A program made the translations under genes and the position numbers. Positions 51,989 through 61,132 of a stretch of 64,000 bases of DNA are shown here, one piece after another. Within the stretch, counting starts at the first letter, position 1, and the number at the start of each line of letters is the position of its first letter. The notes under the pieces were generated by a model. That model was not told the origin of the DNA, searched no databases, and worked only from the letters and a program-made list of their open reading frames with translations. Origin of the DNA: Variovorax sp. RA8 (lineage in GTDB: Bacteria > Pseudomonadota > Gammaproteobacteria > Burkholderiales > Burkholderiaceae_C); contig NZ_LR594662.1 in the NCBI RefSeq assembly GCF_901827175.1, positions 3,286,001-3,350,000 of the forward strand. Reading direction: 5' to 3'.

Positions 51989-52253
51989 GGCCATCCCGTG
52001 AGGCTTCGACCAGTCTCCTGAACCCGGGACCTTGACTTCCATCTTTGGGTACTCGTTCGCATTCGTGAAGTTGGAGCAGCGCAGCCCCGAGGGCGGACCC
52101 GCCCACATTCGTCGCGACACCGTGAAGTTCAAAGGTGCCACTCGAGATGACGACTGTGCCCGGCGCTGCGGATCCGACCTTGAGATTTATCAAGAGATGC
52201 GCTGCAACTTTGCGCGCCACGACTACCGCCTGGGGGCGGCCGTCAATTGCTGG

Positions 52254-53240
52254 TCACTCGGCCTTCACGCCCGCAGTGCGGATGACCTTGCCCCACTTCT
52301 CGGTCTCGGCCGCGATGAAGGCATCGAACTCCTCGGGTGTGCTGCCGGCCGGGAAGGTGCCCATGGCCTCGAGCTTCGCGCGGGTCTCGTCGCTCTTGAT
52401 GATCCGGGCCACTTCTTCCGACATGCGCTTGATGATCTCGCGCGGCGTGGCCGCCGGCGCCAGCATGCCGGCCCAGGTGCTCCCGGTGAAGCCCGCGAAG
52501 CCCTGCTCGATGAAGGTAGGCACCTCGGGCACTGCGGGCAGCCGTCGATCGCTGGCCACGCCGATCAGCCGCACCTTGCCGGCCTTGGCCTGGTTGATGA
52601 GCCCCGTCGGCGCATCGAAGAAGAGCTGGATCTGACCGCCCATCAGGTCGGTCAGCGCCGGAACCGCGCCGCGGTACGGGATGTGGATCATGTAGGTCTT
52701 GGTCAGCGACTTCCACAGCTCGCTGGTCAGGTGCGCGGCAGACCCGTTGCCCGAGGAGCCGAAGCTGATCTTGCCCGGGTGCGCACGCGCATAGTCGATC
52801 AGCTCCCTTGCCGTCTTGAAGGGCGCGTCGTTGTTGACCGCTGCGAGCAGCGGCGATATGCCCATCAGCGAAACACCGCTCAGGTCCTTCTTCGGGTCGT
52901 AGGGCAGCTTGGGGTAGAGCGTGGTGTTGGCCGCGTAGGCCGCGATCACCACGCCGAAGGTGCCGCCGTCCGGTGCCGACTTGGCCAGCGCATCCACGCC
53001 GATCAGGCTGTTGGCACCAGGCTTGTTGTCGATCAGCATCGGCTGGCCGAGCCGCGCCGACAGGCCCTGCTGCACCAGGCGCGCCATCTGGTCGGTGAAT
53101 CCGCCGGGCGTGTAGGGGACGATGATGCGAATCGGCTTGTTCGGCCAGGGCGCCTGCGCGAACGCGGGCGCGGCGATGGAGGCGGCCGCCGCGGCGGCCG
53201 AGAGATGAAAGGTGCGGCGGGACAAGAGGCGAGTTGGCAT
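52254..53240 (-). CDS. Bug/TctC-family substrate-binding protein
   Basis: A 328-residue periplasmic receptor. MPTRLLSRRTFHLSAAAAA is a Tat-like signal (SRRTF motif) with cleavage near AFAQ. The mature region has IRIIVPYTPGGFTDQMAR, MLIDNKPGANS, PDGGTFGVV and HIPYRGAVPALTDLMGG. ATG 53240 is chosen over 53264 because it puts the twin-Arg motif near the N-terminus. It stands alone: the gene downstream on the same strand (arsA end) is convergent in position only. Confidence 0.88.
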   Translation of the reverse strand: MPTRLLSRRTFHLSAAAAAASIAAPAFAQAPWPNKPIRIIVPYTPGGFTDQMARLVQQGLSARLGQPMLIDNKPGANSLIGVDALAKSAPDGGTFGVVIAAYAANTTLYPKLPYDPKKDLSGVSLMGISPLLAAVNNDAPFKTARELIDYARAHPGKISFGSSGNGSAAHLTSELWKSLTKTYMIHIPYRGAVPALTDLMGGQIQLFFDAPTGLINQAKAGKVRLIGVASDRRLPAVPEVPTFIEQGFAGFTGSTWAGMLAPAATPREIIKRMSEEVARIIKSDETRAKLEAMGTFPAGSTPEEFDAFIAAETEKWGKVIRTAGVKAE

Positions 53241-53342
53241 GAGGCTCTCCGGTGGAGCGGCCATTCTGGGAGATGGTCCCGGTCGGCCTGCTCAGGGTTT
53301 GCCCCCCGCGCCGGGCCTTGCGGCAGCCCGTCGCGCCAGGCC

Positions 53343-53564
53343 TCAGCCCTTCCTGCCGCCGAATGCAACCAGCGCGCCGCCGACCACGATCGCCGCCACG
53401 CCGGCCCAGGTCGGGAAGTTGATGGTCTCCTTCTCCTTCACCGACAGCTCGATCGGGCCGATCTTGGCCTGGTGCGTTTCCTTGGTGAAGCTGAAGCCGC
53501 CGAGGCCGATGGCGGCGATGCCGGCGACGATCAGGATCAGGCCGATGATTCGTGTTGCATTCAT
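53343..53564 (-). CDS. DUF3185-family small membrane protein
   Basis: A 73-residue protein. Membrane helix 1 (IIGLILIVAGIAAIGLGGFSF, about 6-26) and helix 2 (WAGVAAIVVGGALVAFGG, about 53-70) are joined by a polar loop (KETHQAKIGPIELSVKEKE). This two-helix pattern fits DUF3185, often linked to osmotic or envelope stress genes. Function unknown. It is transcribed toward the Bug gene at 53240. Confidence 0.72.
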   Translation of the reverse strand: MNATRIIGLILIVAGIAAIGLGGFSFTKETHQAKIGPIELSVKEKETINFPTWAGVAAIVVGGALVAFGGRKG

Positions 53565-53630
53565 GGTGTCGTGCTTCCCCGTGGTTTGAAGTGGATGCCC
53601 GACTGTAGCCGCCGCGCGGCATGCCGCGGT

Positions 53631-54704
53631 TCAGAGCGGCTGCACGTCCGCCACCGGGCTGCCGCGATGCAGCCACTCGCCCAACTCGTCCGCCAGCCGG
53701 CGCGCCTCTTGCGCGGCCGTGCTCCAGGCCTTGATCCGGGCCGGCGCATCGTTGCCGTAGCGCAGGAAGTCGTTGCGGTCGGGCAGCTTGCCATCGGGCA
53801 GCTTGCGCACCCACTCCGGATCGGGCGCCAGCACCACCGTGCGCTCGAGAAAGCGAGTGGCTTTATGGCGCCACTTGAGGCCCTTGTCCAGCCAGCCCGG
53901 TACCACCGCCTTCTGGAAATGCGGGTACAGCACCACGCCGTCCGGATTGCCGTAGTTCAGGTGCAGGTGGTAGTCGGTGATGCCGCCGTCCCAGTAGGCG
54001 CCGGGCGGCGCGCCTGGGATGTCGTGCACCGCCTCCAGCATGAAGGGGACTGAGCCCGAGGCCTGCAGCGCGAGTTCGAAATTGGCCTCGGCCAGCGCGA
54101 CCTGGCGCGTGCGGAGGTCCTGCGTGCCGAAGGGCAGCGCCGCGCCGGGACTGGAGAACACCACGCGCTCCAGCCACGCGCCCAGGCCCTTGCGGTGCAC
54201 GGTGTTGGCGATGACGGCGCCAAGGTAGCCGGCCGGCGTGCGCGCCCTGCCCTCGCGCCCGAGGATGTGGCGCCCCCGCGCGGTGATCACATGCAGCCGG
54301 TAGCGCGGATGCGCGAGCACCTCGCGCGTGCGGCCATCGTAGAAGTCGCGCAACTCCTTGCGGAATTTCGCGCTGACCTGTTGCGCGCTCATGCGCTTCT
54401 GTCCCGCCGGCGCTTCGAAATGAAGGTGGATGTACTGCCGTTCAAACCGCTCGAAGGCCGTCTTCGGATCGCTCAGGCAGGCGCTGGCAAGCCGCCATGC
54501 GCCGATGGAGGCCCCGACCAGGTCTACCGGCTGCGTCGCCTGCGGCAGCCACTCGCCGAACAGGAAGCGGTCGATGGGCCCGAGGACCAGCCCCTTCGGG
54601 CCGCCGGCCGCGCCCGGGACGGTGCGCACATCCTGCGGCGCCAGCCCGTTCGCGGCAATGTGTGCGTGCGCCGCCGGGCCCGCGTAGATGCGCAGGGCCT
54701 TCAT
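53631..54704 (-). CDS. Patatin-like phospholipase/acyl hydrolase
   Basis: A 357-residue protein of the patatin fold. The oxyanion loop is GAAGGPKGL (31-39), the nucleophile elbow is GASIGAWR (Ser about 67) and the catalytic Asp is in WDGGITDYH. The family hydrolyses phospholipids or other acyl esters with a Ser-Asp dyad. Its ATG overlaps the acyltransferase stop (ATGA), implying a shared process on a lipid or acylated envelope component. Confidence 0.88.
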   Translation of the reverse strand: MKALRIYAGPAAHAHIAANGLAPQDVRTVPGAAGGPKGLVLGPIDRFLFGEWLPQATQPVDLVGASIGAWRLASACLSDPKTAFERFERQYIHLHFEAPAGQKRMSAQQVSAKFRKELRDFYDGRTREVLAHPRYRLHVITARGRHILGREGRARTPAGYLGAVIANTVHRKGLGAWLERVVFSSPGAALPFGTQDLRTRQVALAEANFELALQASGSVPFMLEAVHDIPGAPPGAYWDGGITDYHLHLNYGNPDGVVLYPHFQKAVVPGWLDKGLKWRHKATRFLERTVVLAPDPEWVRKLPDGKLPDRNDFLRYGNDAPARIKAWSTAAQEARRLADELGEWLHRGSPVADVQPL

Positions 54705-55735
54705 CGCTTGCCCACGAGCACCCCGAGGCCAAGGACCTGCAGCAACCAGCCGACGCCAAGGCCGCCGAGCATCGTCGCGGCGACCACGGCGAGCAGGCCC
54801 CAGGGGCCGGCATGCGACACGGCGAAGGCCGTGAAGCCCGTGCTCCTGCTGACCTCCAGCATCGCGACATTGGCCACGTAGATCGCGAAGGTGTTCCTGC
54901 CGACGAGAGCGACCACCCGGCCCAGCACCCCCTGCTGCCGCGGCGGCGCGCGATCGGCTGCGACGGCACTCATCAGCAGCAGCAGGGAGGCGAGCGTCAC
55001 GGTCAGCGCCAGGTATGCAGAATGCTCGGCGAACAGCCGGCTCTCGATCGGCGCCGCGAGCAGCAGCAGCACCCCGACGATGCCCAGGCCCGGCCTGCGG
55101 CCGAACTCGCCGCGGGCCAGCGCAATGCCCATCGCCACGTAGGGAATCCAGTAGATGAAGAGCCGGTCGCCGACCGCCGAGATCCACCGGTTTTCGAACA
55201 GCCAGTAGCCCGCGGCCACGTTCAGTGCCACGCCGGCCGCGATCACCGGCAGCGTCGGCGCATCCGCCACCCATCGCCGCAACAGCGGGAAAAGCAGCGT
55301 GAGCTGGAACAGGATGACGAAGTAGTACTGCCCGGACCACCCGTAGCCTCCGAACCAGCCGCCGACGATGGTGTGCAGCGGCGTGACGTCCCAGCGCCCG
55401 TCGTAGAACTTCTCGATGTAGAGCAGGGTCCAGGCGATGTAGGCCACGCCCAGCTCGACCAGCCGCTGGCCCAGGTAGGCCAGGTGCGTGCCCGGCCCGC
55501 GGCGTGCCAGCGCCTTCTCGAGGTAGTAGGCCCACAGCCCGATGAAAACCGGCACGCCGAAGCGGTACACGTCCTCGAAAGGCAGGCCCGCGTGGATGCA
55601 GACCACGCCGACGATCGCGGCCGCCTTCAGGTAGTCGGCGTTCAGGTCGCGAGTGCCGGCCGCTTCGGCGGGTCGGGCCGGCAGGCCGTCGCCGCGATCG
55701 GCCAGTGCGCGAAGATCAGGTTGCTGGCTTGCCAT
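54701..55735 (-). CDS. Acyltransferase 3 family membrane protein
   Basis: A 344-residue polytopic protein with about ten membrane helices. The start RDLNADYLKAAAIVGVVCIHAG shows the family Arg/Asp and conserved His near the first helix, and VPVFIGLWAYYLEKALAR follows. Members acylate sugars or other envelope groups. ATG 55735 is chosen; a longer frame to 55837 adds non-homologous residues. It pairs with the patatin gene. Confidence 0.82.
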   Translation of the reverse strand: MASQQPDLRALADRGDGLPARPAEAAGTRDLNADYLKAAAIVGVVCIHAGLPFEDVYRFGVPVFIGLWAYYLEKALARRGPGTHLAYLGQRLVELGVAYIAWTLLYIEKFYDGRWDVTPLHTIVGGWFGGYGWSGQYYFVILFQLTLLFPLLRRWVADAPTLPVIAAGVALNVAAGYWLFENRWISAVGDRLFIYWIPYVAMGIALARGEFGRRPGLGIVGVLLLLAAPIESRLFAEHSAYLALTVTLASLLLLMSAVAADRAPPRQQGVLGRVVALVGRNTFAIYVANVAMLEVSRSTGFTAFAVSHAGPWGLLAVVAATMLGGLGVGWLLQVLGLGVLVGKR

Positions 55736-55742
55736 CAGGTTC

Positions 55743-58100
55743 CTAGGGCTTGCGCAGGCCCTGCAGCTTGGCGAATGCGCTGGCCATTTGGCCGGCGGGC
55801 TGCGGCGCGTTGTCGCGGCGCGGGCCCTGCTGTCCACGCCCCGCCCCTTCGAAGCGGTTCTCGCGCGGGCCGTCGCGCCGGCCGGGCGCCGCGTCCAGCT
55901 TCATCGACAGGCCGATGCGCTTGCGCGCCACGTCCACTTCCATCACCTTGACCTTGACGATGTCGCCGGTCTTCACGACCTCGCGCGCGTCGTTGACGAA
56001 CTTGTGCGAGAGCTGGCTCACATGCACCAGGCCGTCCTGGTGCACGCCGAGGTCGACGAAGGCGCCGAACTGCGCCACGTTGCTCACCGTGCCCTCGAGC
56101 ACCATGCCCTCCACCAGGTCCTTGATGTCCTCGACGCCGTCGTTGAAGCGCGCCACCTTGAAGTCCGGACGCGGATCGCGGCCTGGCTTCTCGAGCTCGC
56201 CGAGGATGTCCTTCACCGTGATGACGCCGAACTTCTCGTTGGCGAAGAGCTCGGGCTTCAGGGTCTTGAGCATCTCGGCACGGCCCATCAGCGCATCGAT
56301 GGGCTTGCCCGTCTTCTCGATCATCTGCTCGACCACCGGGTAGGTCTCGGGGTGCACGCCCGTCATGTCCAGCGGATTGGTGCCGCCCCGGATGCGCAGG
56401 AAGCCCGCGCTCTGCTCGAAGGTCTTGCCGCCGAAGCCCGTGACTTCCAGCAGCTGCTTGCGGGTGGCAAAGGCGCCATTGGCCTCGCGCCAGCGCACCA
56501 CCGCCTTGGCGACGCCCGCGGACAGGCCCGAGACGCGCGACAGGAGCGGCACGCTCGCGGTGTTGAGGTCCACGCCTACGGAGTTCACACAATCTTCGAC
56601 CACGGCATTCAAGGTACGCGCCAGCTCGCTTTGGTTCACGTCGTGCTGGTACTGGCCGACGCCAATGGATTTGGGATCGATCTTCACCAGCTCGGCCAGC
56701 GGATCCTGCAGGCGGCGCGCGATGCTGGCGGCGCCACGAAGGCTGACATCGACGTCAGGCATTTCCTGCGAAGCGAACTCGCTGGCGGAATAGACCGACG
56801 CACCGGCCTCGCTCACCACCACCTTCTCGACCTTCAGCGGCGGTGCGCCGGCCTGCTCGGCCATCTTCGCCAGCAGCTTGATCAGGTCCGCCGCCAGCTT
56901 GTCGGTCTCGCGGCTGGCGGTGCCGTTGCCGATCGCGATCAGGTTGACGCCGTGCTTGGCGCACAGCTTGCCGAGCGTGTGGAGCGAGCCTTCCCAGTCG
57001 CGCCGCGGCTCATGCGGGAACACTGTGGCGGTGTCGACCAGCTTGCCGGTGGCATCGACCACCGCGACCTTCACGCCGGTGCGGATGCCCGGGTCCAGGC
57101 CCATCGCGACGCGCTGCCCTGCCGGTGCGGCCAGCAGCAGGTCGCGCAGGTTGTCGGCGAAGACCTTGATGGCGACCTTCTCGGCCTCCTCGCGCAAGCG
57201 GGAGAACAGGTCGCGCTCGGTCGAAAGCGAGAGCTTCACGCGCCAGGTCCTGGCCACGCATTTGCGGATCAGGTCATCGGCCGCGCGGCCTGCATGGCTC
57301 CAGCCCAGGTGCAGCGCGATCTTGCCTTCCGCGATCGAAGGCTTGCCCGGCTCGGGCTCGATGGGCAGCACCAGCTTGGCGTCGAGGATGTCCAGCGCCC
57401 GGCCGCGGAACACGGCCAGCGCGCGATGCGAGGGCACGCGGCCGATGGGCTCGTCATAGTCGAAGTAGTCGCGGAACTTGGCGACGTCGGCGTTGTTCTC
57501 GTCCTTGCCCGCCATCAGGCTGGACTTGAACAGGCCCTCGGCCCACAGCCATTCGCGCAGGCGCTGCACCAGCACCGCGTCCTCGGCCCAGCGCTCGGAC
57601 AGGATGTCGCGCACGCCGTCGAGCACCAGCTGAACGGTCGAGAAATCCAGTCCGTCGGCGGCGGGCTTGACGAAGGCCGCGGCCTCCTCGGCCGGGTCCA
57701 GCGTCGGGTCGGCGAAGAGCTTGTCGGCCAGCGGCTCGATGCCCGCCTCGCGTGCCATCTGGCCCTTGGTGCGGCGCTTGGGCTTGTAGGGCAGGTAGAG
57801 GTCCTCCAGCTCCTGCTTGGTGGGCGCGGCATCGATGGCGGCGCGCAGTTCGGCCGTGAGCTTGCCCTGCTCCTCGATGCTCTTCAGTACCGCCGCGCGG
57901 CGCTCCTCGAGTTCGCGCAGATAGGCAAGGCGTGCCTCCAGTTCTCGCAACTGCACGTCGTCGAGTCCATCGGTGGCTTCCTTGCGGTAGCGGGCGATGA
58001 AGGGCACGGTGGCGCCGCCGTCGAGCAGATCGACGGCGGCCTTCACCTGGTGCTCGCCGACCTTGATCTCGGCGGCAAGCTGGCGAATGATTTTCTGCAT
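55743..58100 (-). CDS. tex: Tex-family RNA-binding transcription accessory protein
   Basis: A 785-residue Tex protein. N-terminal helix-rich region (IIRQLAAEIKVGEHQVKAAVDLLDGGATVPFIARYRKE), YqgF-like nuclease fold (GLDPGIRTGVKVAVVDATGK, about residue 325), HhH motifs (RVSGLSAGVAKAVVRWR) and a C-terminal S1 domain (GMVLEGTVSNVAQFGAFVDLGVHQDGLVH). Tex binds nucleic acid and affects transcription. ATG 58100 gives a start 7 codons after a GTG at 58121. The C-tail has an R/G-rich segment. Confidence 0.93.
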   Translation of the reverse strand: MQKIIRQLAAEIKVGEHQVKAAVDLLDGGATVPFIARYRKEATDGLDDVQLRELEARLAYLRELEERRAAVLKSIEEQGKLTAELRAAIDAAPTKQELEDLYLPYKPKRRTKGQMAREAGIEPLADKLFADPTLDPAEEAAAFVKPAADGLDFSTVQLVLDGVRDILSERWAEDAVLVQRLREWLWAEGLFKSSLMAGKDENNADVAKFRDYFDYDEPIGRVPSHRALAVFRGRALDILDAKLVLPIEPEPGKPSIAEGKIALHLGWSHAGRAADDLIRKCVARTWRVKLSLSTERDLFSRLREEAEKVAIKVFADNLRDLLLAAPAGQRVAMGLDPGIRTGVKVAVVDATGKLVDTATVFPHEPRRDWEGSLHTLGKLCAKHGVNLIAIGNGTASRETDKLAADLIKLLAKMAEQAGAPPLKVEKVVVSEAGASVYSASEFASQEMPDVDVSLRGAASIARRLQDPLAELVKIDPKSIGVGQYQHDVNQSELARTLNAVVEDCVNSVGVDLNTASVPLLSRVSGLSAGVAKAVVRWREANGAFATRKQLLEVTGFGGKTFEQSAGFLRIRGGTNPLDMTGVHPETYPVVEQMIEKTGKPIDALMGRAEMLKTLKPELFANEKFGVITVKDILGELEKPGRDPRPDFKVARFNDGVEDIKDLVEGMVLEGTVSNVAQFGAFVDLGVHQDGLVHVSQLSHKFVNDAREVVKTGDIVKVKVMEVDVARKRIGLSMKLDAAPGRRDGPRENRFEGAGRGQQGPRRDNAPQPAGQMASAFAKLQGLRKP

Positions 58101-58319
58101 GTCTGGAAAGAGTCCCTGCACGGCAGCGAGCAGGGGTGCCTCGGGTCAAGAAAAGAGAGCGACGGAAGCGCCGAAGTTTGCCATACCGCGCGACCGGCTT
58201 TGCCCAGTGCCGTCAGTGTCTTCAGAAGGGCAACGTTTAACAGCGAACCATGCCGAACGGCTGGATTCGTCACTCCGAGGAGGTGCCGCGCTATGGAGAG
58301 CGCTCAGGCGGATCGGGAA

Positions 58320-59011
58320 TCAAGCCAAGCTCGTACAGGACTCCGCCTCGAAGATATTGGTCCAAAACTGATCCCATGCTGTTTTGGCCATCTCATAGCC
58401 AATACGGATCTCTTGCTCGCACTCGGGCGATTGGATGATCTCTTCATCGATCGCCGCACGCAGCCGGACTCGATGCAGGATGTCGATCTCTCCGCTATGA
58501 ATGTCCCAAAAGCGCCAATCGACTCCGTCAGCAATTGCAACAATGGCCGGGTTGCGGCTGAAATGCAGATGCATCGCTGCGAGGTACTGCTGGCAGAGGC
58601 ATTCCCCACCCAAGCCACGAAGCCCGATACCTTGGGCGCAGGACTCTTGGAGCATGCGCTGGCTGATATCTTCGAGTAAAGCGATATTGCTTTCGATAGG
58701 CTTGCAATCTGCAGGATCAGCGCCGACGCTCAGGAGAAAGGCGTCATAGAGATTAGGATGGGCATCTGGCGCACTGCCGACGCCGAGCTCCTCACTCAGG
58801 AACTCGGCCAGTAGGCTGCGCAGCTTGCCGAAGGGCAAGCGATGGACAAGCAAGGCCATGTCAGCGATGTAATAGATCGTGAAGTAGGATACTGAACAAA
58901 GATGCGCCTCAACGACTCCATCGGCAACGTCTGAAGCGTCCGCAGCTTGTGATCTGCCAGAAACTCAGCCTCCATCCGGCTCGCTTCCGCGCGTTTCCAA
59001 AACTCCTGCAT
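58320..59011 (-). pseudogene. Haem-oxygenase-like diiron oxidase (HDO/iron-containing redox enzyme) interrupted by a frameshift
   Basis: The gene begins at ATG 59011 with a strong AAGGAG site 7 bases upstream and runs as MQEFWKRAEASRMEAEFLADHK to ...LRRIFVQY, then the frame shifts by one near 58885-58895. The correct continuation is in another frame (YFTIYYIADMALLVHR, to 58320). Joined, about 230 residues result, the HDO size. Metal ligands are visible: Glu in LSEELGVGS, His in HPNLYD, Glu in GGECLCQQY, and HSGEIDILH. It might be a real lesion, a sequencing error, or rarely a programmed shift. The downstream ATG at 58859 has no ribosome site. The gene follows the cupin gene by 57 bases. Confidence 0.72.
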
Positions 59012-59068
59012 TGCACGTCTCCTTCCTATGGGTAATCTCTGGGTTAGCCGATCGAATGACGAGAGCGT

Positions 59069-60136
59069 TCATATCTTTTCGTATTTGCCGACGTAAATCT
59101 GGTTGGTGAGGTAGTAGTCGGTGATCGCGAGCAAAACCAATTCATCTGTTCCAGTGTTGTGTGTCTGATGAATGGCCCAGCGCGGGCAAAACACCGCATC
59201 GCCCGGCCCGACCTGCACCCAGATCTCGCCCACGAGGACCTTGCCAGTTCCCGAGATCAAGTAGAAGAGGGTCTCATGAGCGTGCTTGTGCCGGTTGTTG
59301 CACTTGCCCGCAGGAATGCGCACGACACGGGGATCCAGTACCTCCGCCGTGCAGGGATATCGCTCGACCGTGAACTGGATTCCCCGTGTGTCGTCGAGTT
59401 GGGTACACATGATTTCCCCGGCGCCAGGGTAAAGAGCTATCGGGGGCTCGATCTCATTCTCAAGACTTCTTCGGGATTGAATGCGCTCGATGGAACACTC
59501 CATGCGTGCAAGCCGCATCATGGCAAAGAGATCAGACAGGAATTCGAGCTGATGGGTCAAGAGTTGATCCAGAACCGCGTAGTTCACGTCACCGCAAAGA
59601 CTCACTGCCGTTGCAGGTATGCCTTGGATGTCCGGCCGTGCTTCGACATCGGTAGACTTCGCAATGGCCTCCTCAACGGCCGCGAGAGACAGAGCCGAGA
59701 GATGCACGGTTGCACGGATAAGGGCGCTTCTCTCTTGCGTTGGAATGCCCGCGTACAGCGCAAGCACGGCGCTTACGAAATGCCTTGCGAACGTGGGGGC
59801 TGCCGCGCTGCCGCCGATCGCAGAGGCGCCGATCTGGCGAAGTGCAGTCTGGTACCTCTGTCGCTGATAGTCCCCCATCAGAACAGCCAAATAGGCGACG
59901 GAGTTCTCGCCTTCAGCCCGAAGAGCGTGAGCGCCAGGTCCTTCGAGTAGCTCGGCGTGTGTCCATGCAAGAATGGGAATGATGAATAAGCGGTCTTCGT
60001 GAGTTGTCCATCCTGCGCTGAGCATGCGCAGGATGGGTACAGCGGGCAAGGCGTCAAATCGTTCTGCGCGTGCGATGGCTTGCTTGGAATGAAGTCGCCC
60101 TCCAGGCCGCTCATCTCTGGTTACTTCAGACTGCAT
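59069..60136 (-). CDS. Helical-domain plus cupin protein (unrecognised, SznF-like architecture in part)
   Basis: A 355-residue protein from ATG 60136, with GGGAG 6 to 7 bases upstream; earlier in-frame ATGs at 60178 and 60226 are less likely. Residues 20-230 are mostly helical and lack recognisable metal motifs (WTTHEDRLFIIPILAWTHAELL, AVLDQLLTHQLEFLSDLFAMM). Residues 262-345 are a cupin: RHKHAHETLFYLISGTGKVLVG with His283/His285 and Glu288, and PRWAIHQTHN (His323). The cupin and the HDO gene downstream recall the domains of SznF, which builds the N-nitrosourea of streptozotocin; whether this protein does anything similar is inference. GC is below that of the flanks. Confidence 0.6.
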   Translation of the reverse strand: MQSEVTRDERPGGRLHSKQAIARAERFDALPAVPILRMLSAGWTTHEDRLFIIPILAWTHAELLEGPGAHALRAEGENSVAYLAVLMGDYQRQRYQTALRQIGASAIGGSAAAPTFARHFVSAVLALYAGIPTQERSALIRATVHLSALSLAAVEEAIAKSTDVEARPDIQGIPATAVSLCGDVNYAVLDQLLTHQLEFLSDLFAMMRLARMECSIERIQSRRSLENEIEPPIALYPGAGEIMCTQLDDTRGIQFTVERYPCTAEVLDPRVVRIPAGKCNNRHKHAHETLFYLISGTGKVLVGEIWVQVGPGDAVFCPRWAIHQTHNTGTDELVLLAITDYYLTNQIYVGKYEKI

Positions 60137-60203
60137 GCATATCTCCCATGAACATCTCTGTGTTTTGTCTTGCCGCATATGTGACAGCTTCGAATGATTA
60201 ACC

Positions 60204-61130
60204 TTAACCTGGGACTTTTCGCGCACCAGTCACGACCAGTGCGACTCCGGTCATGACCAGTCCGATCCCTGCCAAGGTTAACGGAGCCGGAACTTCGTCG
60301 AGCACGAACATGCCGATCAGAACGGCGAGAGCCGGCGCGAGCGCACCGAAGATCGCCGCTCTCGGGGCGCCCAGACGACGCACAGCTTCCGTGTAGAAGA
60401 ACATTCCCAGGATCGCGACCGCAACGCCCTGCGCCAACACCTGGAACGCCACCGTGCTCAACGGTGCCTCGAAGATGTTGGGCTTCAACCAGAGGAAGTA
60501 GATCGGCGCAAAGAGGACAGCCGAACAGACATTGACCAGAGCGGTGGCATGCCATGGGCTGATGCCGGCGCGTCGCTGCGCAATCGTGAAGCTAGCGAAG
60601 CACAGGCCCGCCACCAGGAACAGCAAGTCGCCGCGCCATTCCCCTGCCGCTCGATGCGCAACCAGCGCATAGCCACCGATGCAGAGCACGCCGATCACGA
60701 CAATGGCCATCCCTCCCAGCTGCTTGCGCGTGAATTTCTCGCCAAAGAAAAGTCCCGATAGCACGGCCACCCAGATCGGCATCATTCCAATCATGAGCGT
60801 CGCGACGTGCGATGCGGGCGCGAAACGCATGCCGAGCGAGCCCAGCATCATGAACGGCACGCCGGCGCCCATGACCATCACCAGCAGGCGCACGGCGCCG
60901 ATCTGCGCGATGCCCAGACCCTTGCGGACAAGAATCGGCCATAGCAACAGTGCGGACACGCCAAAGCGAAGGAAAGTCACGTCGTGCGGTCCCAAGCTGG
61001 TGGTGACGGCGAAGCGTGTCGCCACGGCCCAGCCGGACCAGATCAACGCGACGGCGAGGCCGCAGAGAACACCGGCGGTCAGTGTCTGCCTTCCGGACGA
61101 GCCGGCAACTGGAACGGGAATCGCCGACAT
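60204..61130 (-). CDS. EamA/DMT-family transporter
   Basis: A 308-residue protein with ten predicted membrane helices in two homologous halves (EamA repeats), e.g. VLCGLAVALIWSGWAVATRFA and VAFQVLAQGVAVAILGMFFYTEAVRRLGA with the family Pro/Gly pattern. DMT members export amino acids, metabolites or drugs. ATG 61130 lies 3 bases before the stop of the dehydrogenase gene; TTG 61136 is also in frame. It is inside the HDO/cupin operon and may export the product or substrate. Confidence 0.88.
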   Translation of the reverse strand: MSAIPVPVAGSSGRQTLTAGVLCGLAVALIWSGWAVATRFAVTTSLGPHDVTFLRFGVSALLLWPILVRKGLGIAQIGAVRLLVMVMGAGVPFMMLGSLGMRFAPASHVATLMIGMMPIWVAVLSGLFFGEKFTRKQLGGMAIVVIGVLCIGGYALVAHRAAGEWRGDLLFLVAGLCFASFTIAQRRAGISPWHATALVNVCSAVLFAPIYFLWLKPNIFEAPLSTVAFQVLAQGVAVAILGMFFYTEAVRRLGAPRAAIFGALAPALAVLIGMFVLDEVPAPLTLAGIGLVMTGVALVVTGARKVPG

Positions 61131-61132
61131 GA

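Noticed and set aside
51834..52220. 128-aa frame upstream and overlapping the arsA N-terminus on the same strand
   Set aside because: No ribosome site or domain; it runs out of frame into the arsA P-loop region and looks like a shadow.
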